Notes: generated from the sequence alone by a model not told the origin. Counted from the stretch's first letter, positions 37,291 through 47,017 are shown. The stretch is DNA of 64,000 nt from Rufibacter roseus (GCF_001647285.1 NZ_LRML01000018.1:24268-88267); one strand, 5' to 3'. Made by a program: numbers and translations.

Positions 37291-37635
37291 ATGGCATCGC
37301 ACTCACATCATAACGAGTTTGAGCATACCGGAGAAATTCCAAAACCACAGACCAAGATCATCTGGAAAACCTTCGTGATCCTTTGTGTGGTTACTGCAAT
37401 TGAATTTGCGTTCGCATTTATGATGGACGCCGGTACGCTTAGAAATACCATCTTTATTTTGCTTACCATAGTTAAGGCTTTCTACATAGTAGCAGAATTC
37501 ATGCACTTAAAGCATGAGGTGAAAGGTCTTATTTGGTCAATCTTGATTCCTTCGGTACTATTAATTTGGCTGTTGGTAGCTTTGTTGGTTGAAGGTACTT
37601 TTTACGGAGAATCAGTCTTCAACTACTTTCAGTAA
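37291..37635 (+). CDS. Cytochrome c oxidase subunit IV-like protein
   Basis: A 114-residue protein with three helices. IIWKTFVILCVVTAIEFAFAFMM, IVKAFYIVAEFMHLKHE and LIPSVLLIWLLVALLVEG match prokaryotic COX4 (CoxD/CtaF type). The N-terminal HSHHNEFEHTGE is His-rich. A small accessory subunit whose stop overlaps the SCO start by one base. Confidence 0.88.
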   Translation: MASHSHHNEFEHTGEIPKPQTKIIWKTFVILCVVTAIEFAFAFMMDAGTLRNTIFILLTIVKAFYIVAEFMHLKHEVKGLIWSILIPSVLLIWLLVALLVEGTFYGESVFNYFQ

Positions 37636-38315
37636 TGAGTCCAAAAAAAGCTCTGGTATTGGGCACTATATTATTGGTGCCCGTACTGGCGTTTTTATTC
37701 CTTAAAATGTTCGGAGTGAATAGATATTCACTCCGAACTTATTTTCCAGTATCGGTAGATTCTACTTTGGTAGAGGGACGATGGCAATATGATACTGTTT
37801 TTCACCGGGTGCCTTCTTTTCCTCTCATTTCCCAAACAGGAGATACACTTACCTCTCAAGCTTTACAGGATAAAATTTACGTCGCTAATTTTTTTTACAC
37901 TACCTGCCAAGGTGTTTGTAAACAAACCAGCACACAGTTAGCACGTGTGCAAGATGCTTTTCGGTTTCAGCCAGACGTAAAAATCCTATCCTATTCCATT
38001 CATTACACCCACGACAGTGTTCCTGTTCTTAGGCAGTATGCTAAAAGCTTCAGAGCAGACGCTAGTAAATGGTTTTTTTTAACCGGATCGAAAGACCAGG
38101 TTGAACAACTAATGATGGGCTACTACGTGAATGCCCGTTACGCTCCAGATGGCTTTCCTACCCTTGAAAACGGGGAACAACTTTACCTGCTTGACAAGCA
38201 GGGGCATGTGCGCGGCATATACGATGGTACTGATGCCACTGAAATTGATAAACTTATCACTGAAATAAATGTACTCCTTTCGGAGTATGAAGTATCCCAT
38301 GAAAAACCAAGTTGA
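37635..38315 (+). CDS. SCO1/SenC copper chaperone
   Basis: A 226-residue protein with an N-terminal membrane anchor and a thioredoxin-fold domain. Copper-binding CQGVC (Cys-x3-Cys) sits in ANFFYTTCQGVCKQT at about residue 95. The distal His is in LSYSIHYTHDSV near residue 120. SCO delivers copper to CuA of CoxB, which fits its place in the cluster. Confidence 0.92.
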   Translation: MSPKKALVLGTILLVPVLAFLFLKMFGVNRYSLRTYFPVSVDSTLVEGRWQYDTVFHRVPSFPLISQTGDTLTSQALQDKIYVANFFYTTCQGVCKQTSTQLARVQDAFRFQPDVKILSYSIHYTHDSVPVLRQYAKSFRADASKWFFLTGSKDQVEQLMMGYYVNARYAPDGFPTLENGEQLYLLDKQGHVRGIYDGTDATEIDKLITEINVLLSEYEVSHEKPS

Positions 38316-38844
38316 GAATCGGAACGATTCACGATATCTTATTCTTATAGCCATCCTTTCAGTAGTGGTGCCACTACTGGTGGCATTTTTGTTGTTTATG
38401 CCCCAGACTGGAAAGCTAGGCGATCTTGATGTTTCTTTCTTGCCAAAGCTGCATGCTGTGCTTAATTCTTTAACAGCAATTGCGCTTGTTGTTGGTTATT
38501 ACCAAATCAAGCGGAATAACCGCAGGTACCATCGGTTTGCCATGACAACGGCTTTCGTATTGTCTGCATTCTTCCTTATTTCTTACGTGACCTACCACTA
38601 TCAAGCAGCGCCCACTCAATTTGGCGGTGAGGGAACTATCAAAGCTATTTATTATTTTATCTTGATAACGCATATTATTCTGGCAGCTGTTATTGTGCCG
38701 CTTGTATTGTTATCAGTGTATTTTGCGTTATCTGAACAGTATGCCCGGCACCGCCGCGTTTCAAGGTGGACTTTTCCGCTTTGGTTGTATGTGGCTGTAA
38801 CCGGTGTGGTTGTGTATCTTATGATATCACCCTACTATACTTAA
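38299..38844 (+). CDS. DUF420 membrane protein
   Basis: A 181-residue protein with five helices of the DUF420 (CtaM-like) group, which is associated with caa3 oxidase maturation. Conserved: FMPQTGKLGDLDVSFLPKLHAVLNSLTAI with a His, RYHRFAMTTAFVLSAFFL, THIILAAVIVPLVL and the late RWTFPLWLYVAVTGVVVYLMI. The ATG at 38299 (MKNQVENRNDSRYL) gives the family start and overlaps the SCO end by 17 bases; ATG at 38287 is also possible. Confidence 0.85.
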   Translation: MKNQVENRNDSRYLILIAILSVVVPLLVAFLLFMPQTGKLGDLDVSFLPKLHAVLNSLTAIALVVGYYQIKRNNRRYHRFAMTTAFVLSAFFLISYVTYHYQAAPTQFGGEGTIKAIYYFILITHIILAAVIVPLVLLSVYFALSEQYARHRRVSRWTFPLWLYVAVTGVVVYLMISPYYT

Positions 38845-38948
38845 ATTTTTTGCTTCAGGTGTTCTGAAATAGCGGTTTAACGTACTATAGTAGAAGTGTT
38901 ATTCTAGGCTTAGCAGTCAGAAAATTTATGATTACCTATTGAGTTAAA

Positions 38949-39197
38949 ATGATGAAAAGGAAATATAGCGTTTGGTTGGCAAGTTTAGGGCTATTGCTGT
39001 TGTTCTGCTTCATCTCTACCTCTGCCGATGCACAGTGTGCTATGTGTAGAGCTTCGGTAGAGGCATCTAGCGGGGAAGACGGAGACACTATAGCCAATGG
39101 ATTGAATAAAGGTATTTTGTATCTGATGGCTATTCCGTATATCATAGCTGGTACTGTCGGTTTTTTCTGGTACCGTTACAGTAAAAAACAGAAATAA
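38949..39197 (+). CDS. Small membrane protein with CAMC motif
   Basis: An 82-residue protein with a signal peptide (ending near ADA), a short exported stretch with CAMCRASVEASSGED, and one membrane helix (LYLMAIPYIIAGTVGFFWY) near the C-terminus followed by a basic tail. The Cys-x-x-Cys could bind a metal or act in thiol exchange. Its place after DUF420 and before DUF983 in an oxidase cluster suggests a small assembly factor; that is inference. The start may be at 38949 or three bases later. Confidence 0.7.
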   Translation: MMKRKYSVWLASLGLLLLFCFISTSADAQCAMCRASVEASSGEDGDTIANGLNKGILYLMAIPYIIAGTVGFFWYRYSKKQK

Positions 39198-39593
39198 GTG
39201 GCCGCTGCCTGGGAGCATTTAAAGGCAGGACTTGCTCTAAAATGCCCGCGTTGCCATCAGGGAGAAATGTTTAGCCATGCGGCATATAACCTCCGTAAAT
39301 TTGATCAAATGCCAGAGCAATGCTCTGTTTGTGGGTTCAGGTATGAGATTGAACTAGGTTTTTATTGGGGAGCCATGTACATGAGTTACGGCCTTTCAGT
39401 ATTAATTGTAGTGATAGTTGGGCTCTCCCTTTATCATTTTGCTGGTGATCCTCCAACATGGGTGTACTTAACCGTAGTGGCATCAATTGTGGTGCTGTTT
39501 ACTTCTGTTTTATTCAGGTATGCCAGAGTTATGATGCTGTATTTCTTTGGGAGCGTCAGGTATGATGCTAAATACCAGCAAGGGAATAAGTAA
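39198..39593 (+). CDS. DUF983 zinc-ribbon membrane protein
   Basis: A 131-residue DUF983 protein. The N-terminal zinc-ribbon pairs are CPRC and CSVC, with ELGFYWGAMYMSYGLSV leading into the first of two helices. The start is GTG at 39198, immediately after the stop of the 82-residue gene. DUF983 proteins are often beside cytochrome oxidase genes; the role is unknown. It is the last gene of the respiratory cluster by position; I see no terminator after it. Confidence 0.85.
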   Translation: MAAAWEHLKAGLALKCPRCHQGEMFSHAAYNLRKFDQMPEQCSVCGFRYEIELGFYWGAMYMSYGLSVLIVVIVGLSLYHFAGDPPTWVYLTVVASIVVLFTSVLFRYARVMMLYFFGSVRYDAKYQQGNK

Positions 39594-39751
39594 ATAAATA
39601 GGGATTTCGCCCGTTATAAGCCATATTTAGGTATTGTTTCGTAAGCAGGGAAGACTGCAGATACTTCTAGGCTTTTGCTTGTAGGGTTGTACGTGAACAT
39701 AAGCCTTGTTCAGAATATGTCTTAGGTCTTCACTCCGAAAAAAGGGCAGAA

Positions 39752-42700
39752 TTGAAGTTACATCGTACCGTCTCCTTTTATTTGCTGTTGGCCACTCTTT
39801 TGTTTGGAGGGGTGGCTACTTTTTTGCAGGTGAGTGTAAAGCGTGATTTGCTGGAAACCCCTGAAAAGAAAATGGCTCAGGAGGTAGTAGGGCGTATAAA
39901 TAAAAAAGTTTCTCAAGCCCAGTCTGAATTAAACCAGATTGCTCAGTCATTGCCTCCTGATTCTGGCTTCTTTTCCAGAATACTGCCCAAAACCAATCTT
40001 CCCGTTTTTGTTTATCAGCAAGACAAATTAATATTTTGGTCAGACCATAACCTGCGGCCTGAGGTAGATCCACGCTATTTACGAAGAGATTTGCAGGTGG
40101 TAGAGAACAGGTTTGGCCGTTTTTTGTTAATCCGGAAAATTGCTCCGCCAGAATATACGCTAATGGCGGCAATTCCGCTAGAGAAGCGGTATGGTATTAC
40201 CAATGCCTATCTTAAAAGTGGCCTGAACCCTGAGATATTTGAAAACCACGCCGCCACCCTTCACATAGAGCGTAGTGTCGGCTCAATTCCTATTATGGGT
40301 GAAGGTGGTCAGTATCTTTTCTCACTGCGTGTGCTGGAGCCTGGGCAGTGGCTGCATGCCGGTAAATTCACTTTTGTATTATTTTGGCTGGCCATTACGT
40401 GTTGGGTGATGTTTCTCCTTTCCCTACGTAGCCAGCTGATTGTTGCTCAAAAACAGGGGTGGGCTCTTTGGGCTGTCATTGCAGGACTTTTGTTTTTGAG
40501 ACTGGTCATGCTGTGGTTTCAGTTCCCGAACAATGTGTATGACGTTGGCCTGTTTAGCCCCAGAGTATACGCCTCCTCATGGTGGTCTCCATCATTGGGA
40601 GATTTGCTTCTGAATGAACTCTGCCTGCTGGCTATTGCTCTTTTAGTTTTCCGTTTTAGTAAAAAACTCCGTTTTACGCCTCATTTTCAGAAAACAGGGC
40701 AAAAACGATCTGTAGTAGGTCTGCTGCTGGCACTCGCCATAATGGGCATTATCATTAGTTGGTATGAATTTTACCGTAGCCTGTTTAATAATACGCAACC
40801 CATTCTAGACATAAACCAGAGTATTCAGTTTAACTGGGAGAAAGGTCTTATTTATGCCGTTATCGCTATACATACCGTAGCGCTCAGTTGGATTATCAGG
40901 ATGCTGCTCAGTTGGCTGCCATTCAGGCCCAATGGCTTTAAATCTTTTGGTGTTGCTTGGGCCACTGCGTTAGTGATTGCCATAGTGTATGCATTCTGGC
41001 GCGATGCCCCCAGCGGAAACTGGATTATCTTGTTTATTGGTTTAGTACTGGTAGTCTGGGAAAAGATTCACCGTAAACTGAAAATAAGAGCAGGGGTTTA
41101 CTCCAGCATTTTTTTGTTGAACATTTTAAGCGCCAGTTTAGGAGCCGCCGCTCTGTATGACTTGTATGCCGTACAACTTCGCGAAGACAAACAGCGCTTG
41201 GCGGCACAGTTACTGAAAGACCGCGATGATATTACTGAGTACCTGCTAGCCCAGGCGGCGGAGTCTATCCAGAAAGATGAGATACTGCAGCGGGTTTTGC
41301 GGGCACCATGGGTGAATTTGAATTTTGTAGAGCAGAAAATCCGGCGCCACCATTTGGAGAACCTGACGGAGAACTATGCAGTGGTGATCAGGTTGTTTGA
41401 TGTGAACGGGGAATCACTTACCTACCAAGATAGTTTGACAAACCTACGCAGGTATGCAGCGCATTGGGTGCCTAGGTCAGAAAGAACACCTCAGAAAGAC
41501 CAGCTTCTCATTAACACGGACACCGATCCTGGCCGCTTCACCTATGTGCAAGAGGTGAAAATTCCAGTAAATCTGTTTCAATGGATTACCGTGATGTTGG
41601 AGCTGAGCCCAAAGATAGCAGCCCCTAATAGCGTGTTACCAGAGTTGCTGGTAGAACGCCGCAGCGCTAAGCCAGATGCAATGCCCTCTGGTAGTTATGC
41701 GTTATGGAAAGAAGGACGCTGGCTCAAAACAGATGGGTTTTTTGAGTACAGTCAGTATTTTTCTCCGCAACTGTTCCAGATTCCGCTGTTGTACACGCAA
41801 GGTTTGTCACATGCCGGTTACCACCACTTAGGTACAACCTCAGAAAAAGGTACCGTGGCCGTGGTCAGTACTCCTGCGTATGGCTTTGGCTCTTGGCTGT
41901 CAAACTTCTCTTTTCTGTTTTTGCTGCACACCTTTGCCCTCTTCGGGGTATTGGCTTTGCTGGTAATTTCAAGAGGAGAATTCTTTCAAAGCATAGCCTC
42001 TACTTTCAGTACTAAAATACAGCTCTTCCTGAATTTAGGTGTATTGGTGCCGTTGGTGTTGGTGAGCATAACTATTGGGAGTTTGGTCACCGATTCATAT
42101 AAAGATGATTTGATCAGAGGTTATACAGAGCAGGGGCAGTTTATCAGGCAAAGCCTCACTTCCACCACACTTAATGCCGGTTACCGAGCCCGACCAGATT
42201 CTTTGGTACGGAGGGTAAACAGATTGGCCATTTTAGCCCAGGCCGAATTAAATGTATATGATGCCAACGGCCAGCTGCAAATAGCCAGTCAGCCCGCTTT
42301 GTTTGAGGCAGGAGTTCTTTCTACCAGAATGAACCCCAAGGCATTCAGCGCCTTGAAAAGTCAAGGGTTGAACAGGATGCTCTTGCATGAAAAGGCAGGA
42401 GAACTACCCTACAGCACATTGTACCTTCCCCTCCGTTCTGGGGTGAGTCAAATTCCTGACGGTTACTTGGCAATTCCTTTCTTTGATTCTGAAAAAGACC
42501 TGAACACCAAGCTAATTCAGCTCATCACCACCATTCTGAATATTTTCACGGTGCTGTTCTTGTTATTTGTGCTGTTGGGGTACGCGGCCACCAGAGCCCT
42601 GACCGTACCGCTGCAGTTACTGACCGAAAGATTGAAACGCACCACGCTTACCGGAAGCAATGAAAAACTGGTGTATGAGTCTAGAGATGAAATTGGTCTG

Positions 42701-43444
42701 TTGGTGCGGGAGTACAACACCATGCTTCAGAAACTGGAGGAAAGTAAACAGGAACTAGCCCTGAAAGAGAAAGAAGCTGCCTGGAAAGAAATGGCCCGTC
42801 AGGTTGCCCACGAAATAAAGAATCCGCTTACCCCCATGAAGCTCTCGTTGCAATACTTGCGGCGGGCCATGCAAGACGGGCGCAGCAACCTAGAGGAGCT
42901 TATTGATAAAATATCGAATACCTTGATCACTCAGATTGATGTGCTGAGCGATATTGCCACCTCCTTTTCCAATTTCACCTCAATGCCAGATTTAAAACTG
43001 GAGGTGTTGGAGCTGAATAAGCTGGTGAAACAAGCCGCTGACTTGCACCTCAACCCCAGACAACATCAGATTAATCTGACCCTGCCGGAGGAAATCGTGT
43101 TAGTGAAAGCTGATGAAAACCAACTTATACGCATCTTCAATAACCTGCTATTGAATGCGCTGCAGGCGGTGCCATCCCCCAGAACTCCAGAAATCAATAT
43201 AAAGGTTGAAACTACAAGTTCGCAGTGGGTGTTGGTGTCGGTGCGGGATAATGGCTCAGGTATTCCGGAAGAGGTGCAGCCGAAGATATTTGTACCAAAT
43301 TTCAGTACCAAGTATACCGGGTCAGGCATAGGTTTAGCAGTGGTGAAGAAAGGGGTGGAGGCCTTGGGTGGTTCTATTTGGTTTGAGACGGAGGAGAATG
43401 TGGGGACAACTTTTTTCCTGAAATTGCCGGTGGTGCAGACATGA
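39752..43444 (+). CDS. Large NtrY-like sensor histidine kinase
   Basis: A 1230-residue membrane kinase starting at TTG (39752). Many helices span about residues 1-480, with large extracytoplasmic parts at about 30-205 and 480-710 and a second helix set near 710-770 and 910-940. After a HAMP linker (RALTVPLQLLTERLKRTT) comes the H-box QVAHEIKNPLTPMKLS with His1020. The ATPase has an N-box NQLIRIFNNLLLNALQAV, DNGSGIPEE and GSGIGLAVVKKG. NtrY-type length is usually 700-800, so this is unusually large. No response regulator is adjacent. It carries palindrome R18 in frame at 40670-40707. Its stop overlaps the next start (ATGA), coupling it to the barrel protein. Confidence 0.9.
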   Translation: MKLHRTVSFYLLLATLLFGGVATFLQVSVKRDLLETPEKKMAQEVVGRINKKVSQAQSELNQIAQSLPPDSGFFSRILPKTNLPVFVYQQDKLIFWSDHNLRPEVDPRYLRRDLQVVENRFGRFLLIRKIAPPEYTLMAAIPLEKRYGITNAYLKSGLNPEIFENHAATLHIERSVGSIPIMGEGGQYLFSLRVLEPGQWLHAGKFTFVLFWLAITCWVMFLLSLRSQLIVAQKQGWALWAVIAGLLFLRLVMLWFQFPNNVYDVGLFSPRVYASSWWSPSLGDLLLNELCLLAIALLVFRFSKKLRFTPHFQKTGQKRSVVGLLLALAIMGIIISWYEFYRSLFNNTQPILDINQSIQFNWEKGLIYAVIAIHTVALSWIIRMLLSWLPFRPNGFKSFGVAWATALVIAIVYAFWRDAPSGNWIILFIGLVLVVWEKIHRKLKIRAGVYSSIFLLNILSASLGAAALYDLYAVQLREDKQRLAAQLLKDRDDITEYLLAQAAESIQKDEILQRVLRAPWVNLNFVEQKIRRHHLENLTENYAVVIRLFDVNGESLTYQDSLTNLRRYAAHWVPRSERTPQKDQLLINTDTDPGRFTYVQEVKIPVNLFQWITVMLELSPKIAAPNSVLPELLVERRSAKPDAMPSGSYALWKEGRWLKTDGFFEYSQYFSPQLFQIPLLYTQGLSHAGYHHLGTTSEKGTVAVVSTPAYGFGSWLSNFSFLFLLHTFALFGVLALLVISRGEFFQSIASTFSTKIQLFLNLGVLVPLVLVSITIGSLVTDSYKDDLIRGYTEQGQFIRQSLTSTTLNAGYRARPDSLVRRVNRLAILAQAELNVYDANGQLQIASQPALFEAGVLSTRMNPKAFSALKSQGLNRMLLHEKAGELPYSTLYLPLRSGVSQIPDGYLAIPFFDSEKDLNTKLIQLITTILNIFTVLFLLFVLLGYAATRALTVPLQLLTERLKRTTLTGSNEKLVYESRDEIGLLVREYNTMLQKLEESKQELALKEKEAAWKEMARQVAHEIKNPLTPMKLSLQYLRRAMQDGRSNLEELIDKISNTLITQIDVLSDIATSFSNFTSMPDLKLEVLELNKLVKQAADLHLNPRQHQINLTLPEEIVLVKADENQLIRIFNNLLLNALQAVPSPRTPEINIKVETTSSQWVLVSVRDNGSGIPEEVQPKIFVPNFSTKYTGSGIGLAVVKKGVEALGGSIWFETEENVGTTFFLKLPVVQT
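40670..40707. repeat. Dispersed palindrome, copy R18, inside a coding sequence
   Basis: CGTTTTACGCC..GGGCAAAAACG around CATTTTCAGAAAA. It encodes the basic loop KLRFTPHFQKTGQKR (around residues 306-319) between two helices of the sensor kinase, without breaking the frame. Confidence 0.6.
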
Positions 43445-46400
43445 AGCGCTGGTGGGGCATAGGGTTAATAATGGTCTTTCTGCTGTTGGCAGAACAGGGG
43501 CAAGGGCAGTCGTTGACAAACCGGCGCTGCCGCTGGATTCCTCTGCAAGAGGGAGCTATACAGCTAGATTCCCTGACCTTGGCAGAAGGCTCAATAGAAG
43601 TTTTTGATGCCCGTCATGTTCGCCAAACCTATTCTTACCTGTACGACCCGGCTACCAATCTCTTTCAATTTATCCAATTGCCTGCACCGGAAGTTCAGCC
43701 TCAGTTCCGGATTCCAGAAAAGATTTCTACTGACTCAAGTGGTGCGTTTTTGGCCTCTTTTCCGGAAATCAGGCCACAAACAGACTCTGTGTTAGTATGC
43801 TTTAGAGTGTTGCCTTACAATTTGGCGGCCCCAGCCTACAAGCGCAATATTCTCACCTGGGATTCCACTTCCTTTGAACGGCAATATTATATAGAACCTC
43901 AAGCCGCCCGTGAAGAGCCGTTCAAAACTCCTGGACTTAACAAGACCGGTAGCATTTCCAGAGGGGTATCAGTGGGAAATACCCAGAACGTGTTCGTGAA
44001 TTCTGCTCTGAACCTTCAGTTGGAGGGTAAGTTAACCCAAGACATCAGTATTACGGCCTCCATCACAGATCAGAACATTCCGTTTCAGCCAGAAGGCAAC
44101 ACCCAGCAGCTGCAAGAGTTTGACCGTGTATTTATAACGCTACAGCACCGGCTCTGGACTTTAACCGGAGGAGATGTGGTATTGCGAAACCGGCCAGTGT
44201 CTCACTTTCTAAAGTTCTACAAAAACGTGCAGGGCGGGGCGCTGGAGGTAAACAGAGGCAAGCCTGGCTGGGAAAGCTCCACTTCCATAGCCGCCTCGGT
44301 GGCCAAAGGAAAATTTGCCTCACAAATCATTCAGCCCATTGAAAGCGTGCAGGGGCCATATAGGCTGCGCGGCACCAACGGAGAGCGGTTTATCATTGTG
44401 CTGGCCAATTCAGAACGGGTATATTTAGATGGACGGCTGCTGGAGAGAGGCTTTGACTACGATTATGTCATCGATTATAACCAAGCCGAAATTACCTTCA
44501 CCCCAAAATGGGTGATTACCCGTAATTCCCGCATTAGGATAGATTTTGAATACTCAGACTTAAACTATACCCGCAGCGTTGTTCACGCCAGCCATTACCA
44601 AGGCTTAGGCAAGTTTAAAGTGTACGGCAACTTTTACAACGAAGCAGACAACCCTGGCAACCCTTTGCTGCTGAACCTCAGTAACTCTGATCGCCGCCTG
44701 TTAAGCCAAATTGGTGATGATGCCTCGTTGGCTGTAGCCCCTAGTGGAGATTCAGTCCGGTTTGACCGTAATCAGGTGTTATACCTGCGCCGCGATGTGG
44801 AAACTGCCAGCGGTACCTATACCATTTACGAGTACTCCACTGATTCCACCAAAGCATACTACGCCGTCAGTTTCACCGAGGTAGGCGAAGGGCGCGGAAA
44901 CTATGTACTGTTGAACTCCACGGTCAACGGGCGGGTGTACCAGTGGGTAGAGCCGGTAAACGGAGTGCCGCAGGGACGGTATGATCCGGTCAGGGTATTG
45001 CCAACTCCCATTCAAAAGCAGATGATGACCTTGGGAGGGATTTGGGCAATGGACGCCAAAACCGAAGCATTTATAGAGTTGGCAGGTTCTAAAAATGACC
45101 TAAACAGATTCTCTGACATAGACTCTGATGATGATCGGGGCAAGGCTCTAAGGGTGGGCTACAAAACCGCTGACCGCGAAATAAAATTTCTGGGCGCTTA
45201 CAAGCTCCAGAGCGCGCTCACCTATGAGTACACAGACCCTAACTTTGTGCCGATAGATCGCTACCGTGACATTGAGTTTGACCGTGACTGGAGCAACACC
45301 ACCAACACTACCTTAGCCCGGCAATCTCGCATAGAAGATCATATTCTGACCTTTGGAGTGGGCGGCGTGAAAGATGCGCTCCATTTTGTGAATTACCGCC
45401 TTAGCCGGCGCTACCGTCCAACTGAGGTGAATGGTACTCAGCATGTGCTGGAACTGGCACAGAAAGTAAAAGGAGTGGAGCTTCGCAGCAACCTGTTCTT
45501 GATGAACAATGAATTGGCCCAAAGTACCTCAGAATGGGTGCGAGGGGAAATTGGTGTGCAGTATCCAACAAAATATATCACACCCGGGTACATTTACCGT
45601 TTCGACAAGAACAAAGTCATTTCCAATACCACTGAGGCTATCTTGGCTTCGGCCAATTATTTTGATGACCATCTGTTTTATCTGCAAAGCGCAGATACGG
45701 CAAATTTTAAATACCGCGCTGAATATAGCCGCCGCGTGGATTACCTGCCTGAGAACGGTGAGTTAGGAAACAAGCAGACAGCCAACACCTACAACTTCAG
45801 TGCCGCCACGTTACTGAAGAACCAGCACCAGATCAGTGCTTTGCTTACGTTTCGGAACATACAGGCGAAAGATAGTTTGCGTGAAACCACGGTTCTTTCT
45901 AAAATTGATTGGAACGGAGATTTCCTGAACCGGCACCTGCGCTCCGAAATGAGCTATGCCATAGGTACCGGCCGCGAGTTGAAGCGGCAGTATCAGTTTG
46001 TTGAAACCATACCGGGGCAGGGCACCCACTTTTTTGAAGATCTGAACGGAGATGGCCGGCAAGACTTGAACGAGTTCTTTGAATCTCAACCCACAGACCC
46101 CGCCTACCGCCGAAATTTTGTCCGACTTTTTATTCCTACAGATGAATATGTGATTGCCTACACCAATCGCTTTACCTACAGGCTGACCAGTAATTTGCCC
46201 CGTGAATGGCAGAATGCTGACGTCTGGCTTAAAAGAATGGCGGCTAAATTTTCGGCTATATCTTACATAACCGTAGACAAACGCACCACTGATAATGATT
46301 TGCGCAGCCGCTTTAATCCGTTTAGCCTGAATTTCGCTGATTCAAGTTTGCTGTCGCTGGCCCGTTCTTTCCGGAACACCGTTTATTTTAACCGAGCAAA

Positions 46401-47001
46401 CCCCAAGTACGGGTTGGAATGGACTTATCAGGAGAGCATGCAGAAAATTCTGCTCACTAATGGCACTGATGTCCGCAATAACACCACCCAACAGCTGTTG
46501 TTCCGGGTAAATCTGACAGAAGTATTCTCCAGCCGAATTGACCTTACCCACGCGGAAAGGGAAAGTGCCTCTAATTATTTAACGACTAAAAATTTCTTGC
46601 TTCGTTCCTGGGAAGCCGCCCCTGAATTGTCTTACCAGCCTAATTCAGTGATCAGGTACACCGCCACCTACCAATGGACTGACAAAGAGAATAAATTAGG
46701 AGAACAGGAAAAAGCTCGCTTTCATGAATTAGGTAGTGAAGTACGGCTCAGCCAGGTGGGCAAACGTACCGTTACAGGGGTTTTGAAATATATCAATATT
46801 GCCTACACCGGTAACTTTACCTCGCCGGTGGCCTATGAAATGCTCAACGGATTCCGTCCGGGTAACAACCTTACCTGGAACTTAGCCTTACAGCAACGTC
46901 TCAGCTCCGGCCTGAACATCACCCTAGACTATGACGGCCGTAAACCTCAAGGCATCCGTACCATCCACACCGGCCGAATGCAGGTGTCGGTGCTTTTTTA
47001 A
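43441..47001 (+). CDS. Predicted large outer-membrane beta-barrel protein
   Basis: A 1186-residue exported protein (signal peptide ending near GQGQS). Alternating aromatic/polar strands dominate residues 250-1186, and the last residue is Phe (RMQVSVLF), as expected for a BAM substrate. Residues 160-250 (SRGVSVGNTQNVFVNSALNL, LTQDISITASITDQNIPFQP, EGNTQQLQEFDRVF) recall a segment also present in the SprA/Sov family of type IX secretion barrels, but the protein is half their length. No TonB box or plug, and no CTD sorting domain. Cotranslated with the sensor kinase by a four-base overlap. The function is unknown. Confidence 0.72.
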   Translation: MKRWWGIGLIMVFLLLAEQGQGQSLTNRRCRWIPLQEGAIQLDSLTLAEGSIEVFDARHVRQTYSYLYDPATNLFQFIQLPAPEVQPQFRIPEKISTDSSGAFLASFPEIRPQTDSVLVCFRVLPYNLAAPAYKRNILTWDSTSFERQYYIEPQAAREEPFKTPGLNKTGSISRGVSVGNTQNVFVNSALNLQLEGKLTQDISITASITDQNIPFQPEGNTQQLQEFDRVFITLQHRLWTLTGGDVVLRNRPVSHFLKFYKNVQGGALEVNRGKPGWESSTSIAASVAKGKFASQIIQPIESVQGPYRLRGTNGERFIIVLANSERVYLDGRLLERGFDYDYVIDYNQAEITFTPKWVITRNSRIRIDFEYSDLNYTRSVVHASHYQGLGKFKVYGNFYNEADNPGNPLLLNLSNSDRRLLSQIGDDASLAVAPSGDSVRFDRNQVLYLRRDVETASGTYTIYEYSTDSTKAYYAVSFTEVGEGRGNYVLLNSTVNGRVYQWVEPVNGVPQGRYDPVRVLPTPIQKQMMTLGGIWAMDAKTEAFIELAGSKNDLNRFSDIDSDDDRGKALRVGYKTADREIKFLGAYKLQSALTYEYTDPNFVPIDRYRDIEFDRDWSNTTNTTLARQSRIEDHILTFGVGGVKDALHFVNYRLSRRYRPTEVNGTQHVLELAQKVKGVELRSNLFLMNNELAQSTSEWVRGEIGVQYPTKYITPGYIYRFDKNKVISNTTEAILASANYFDDHLFYLQSADTANFKYRAEYSRRVDYLPENGELGNKQTANTYNFSAATLLKNQHQISALLTFRNIQAKDSLRETTVLSKIDWNGDFLNRHLRSEMSYAIGTGRELKRQYQFVETIPGQGTHFFEDLNGDGRQDLNEFFESQPTDPAYRRNFVRLFIPTDEYVIAYTNRFTYRLTSNLPREWQNADVWLKRMAAKFSAISYITVDKRTTDNDLRSRFNPFSLNFADSSLLSLARSFRNTVYFNRANPKYGLEWTYQESMQKILLTNGTDVRNNTTQQLLFRVNLTEVFSSRIDLTHAERESASNYLTTKNFLLRSWEAAPELSYQPNSVIRYTATYQWTDKENKLGEQEKARFHELGSEVRLSQVGKRTVTGVLKYINIAYTGNFTSPVAYEMLNGFRPGNNLTWNLALQQRLSSGLNITLDYDGRKPQGIRTIHTGRMQVSVLF

Positions 47002-47017
47002 TGAGTGAAGTTGTTAT

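Noticed and set aside
43441..47001. Calling the large barrel SprA
   Set aside because: It shares one segment style but is about half the length and lacks the full SprA layout, so only a general barrel call is given.
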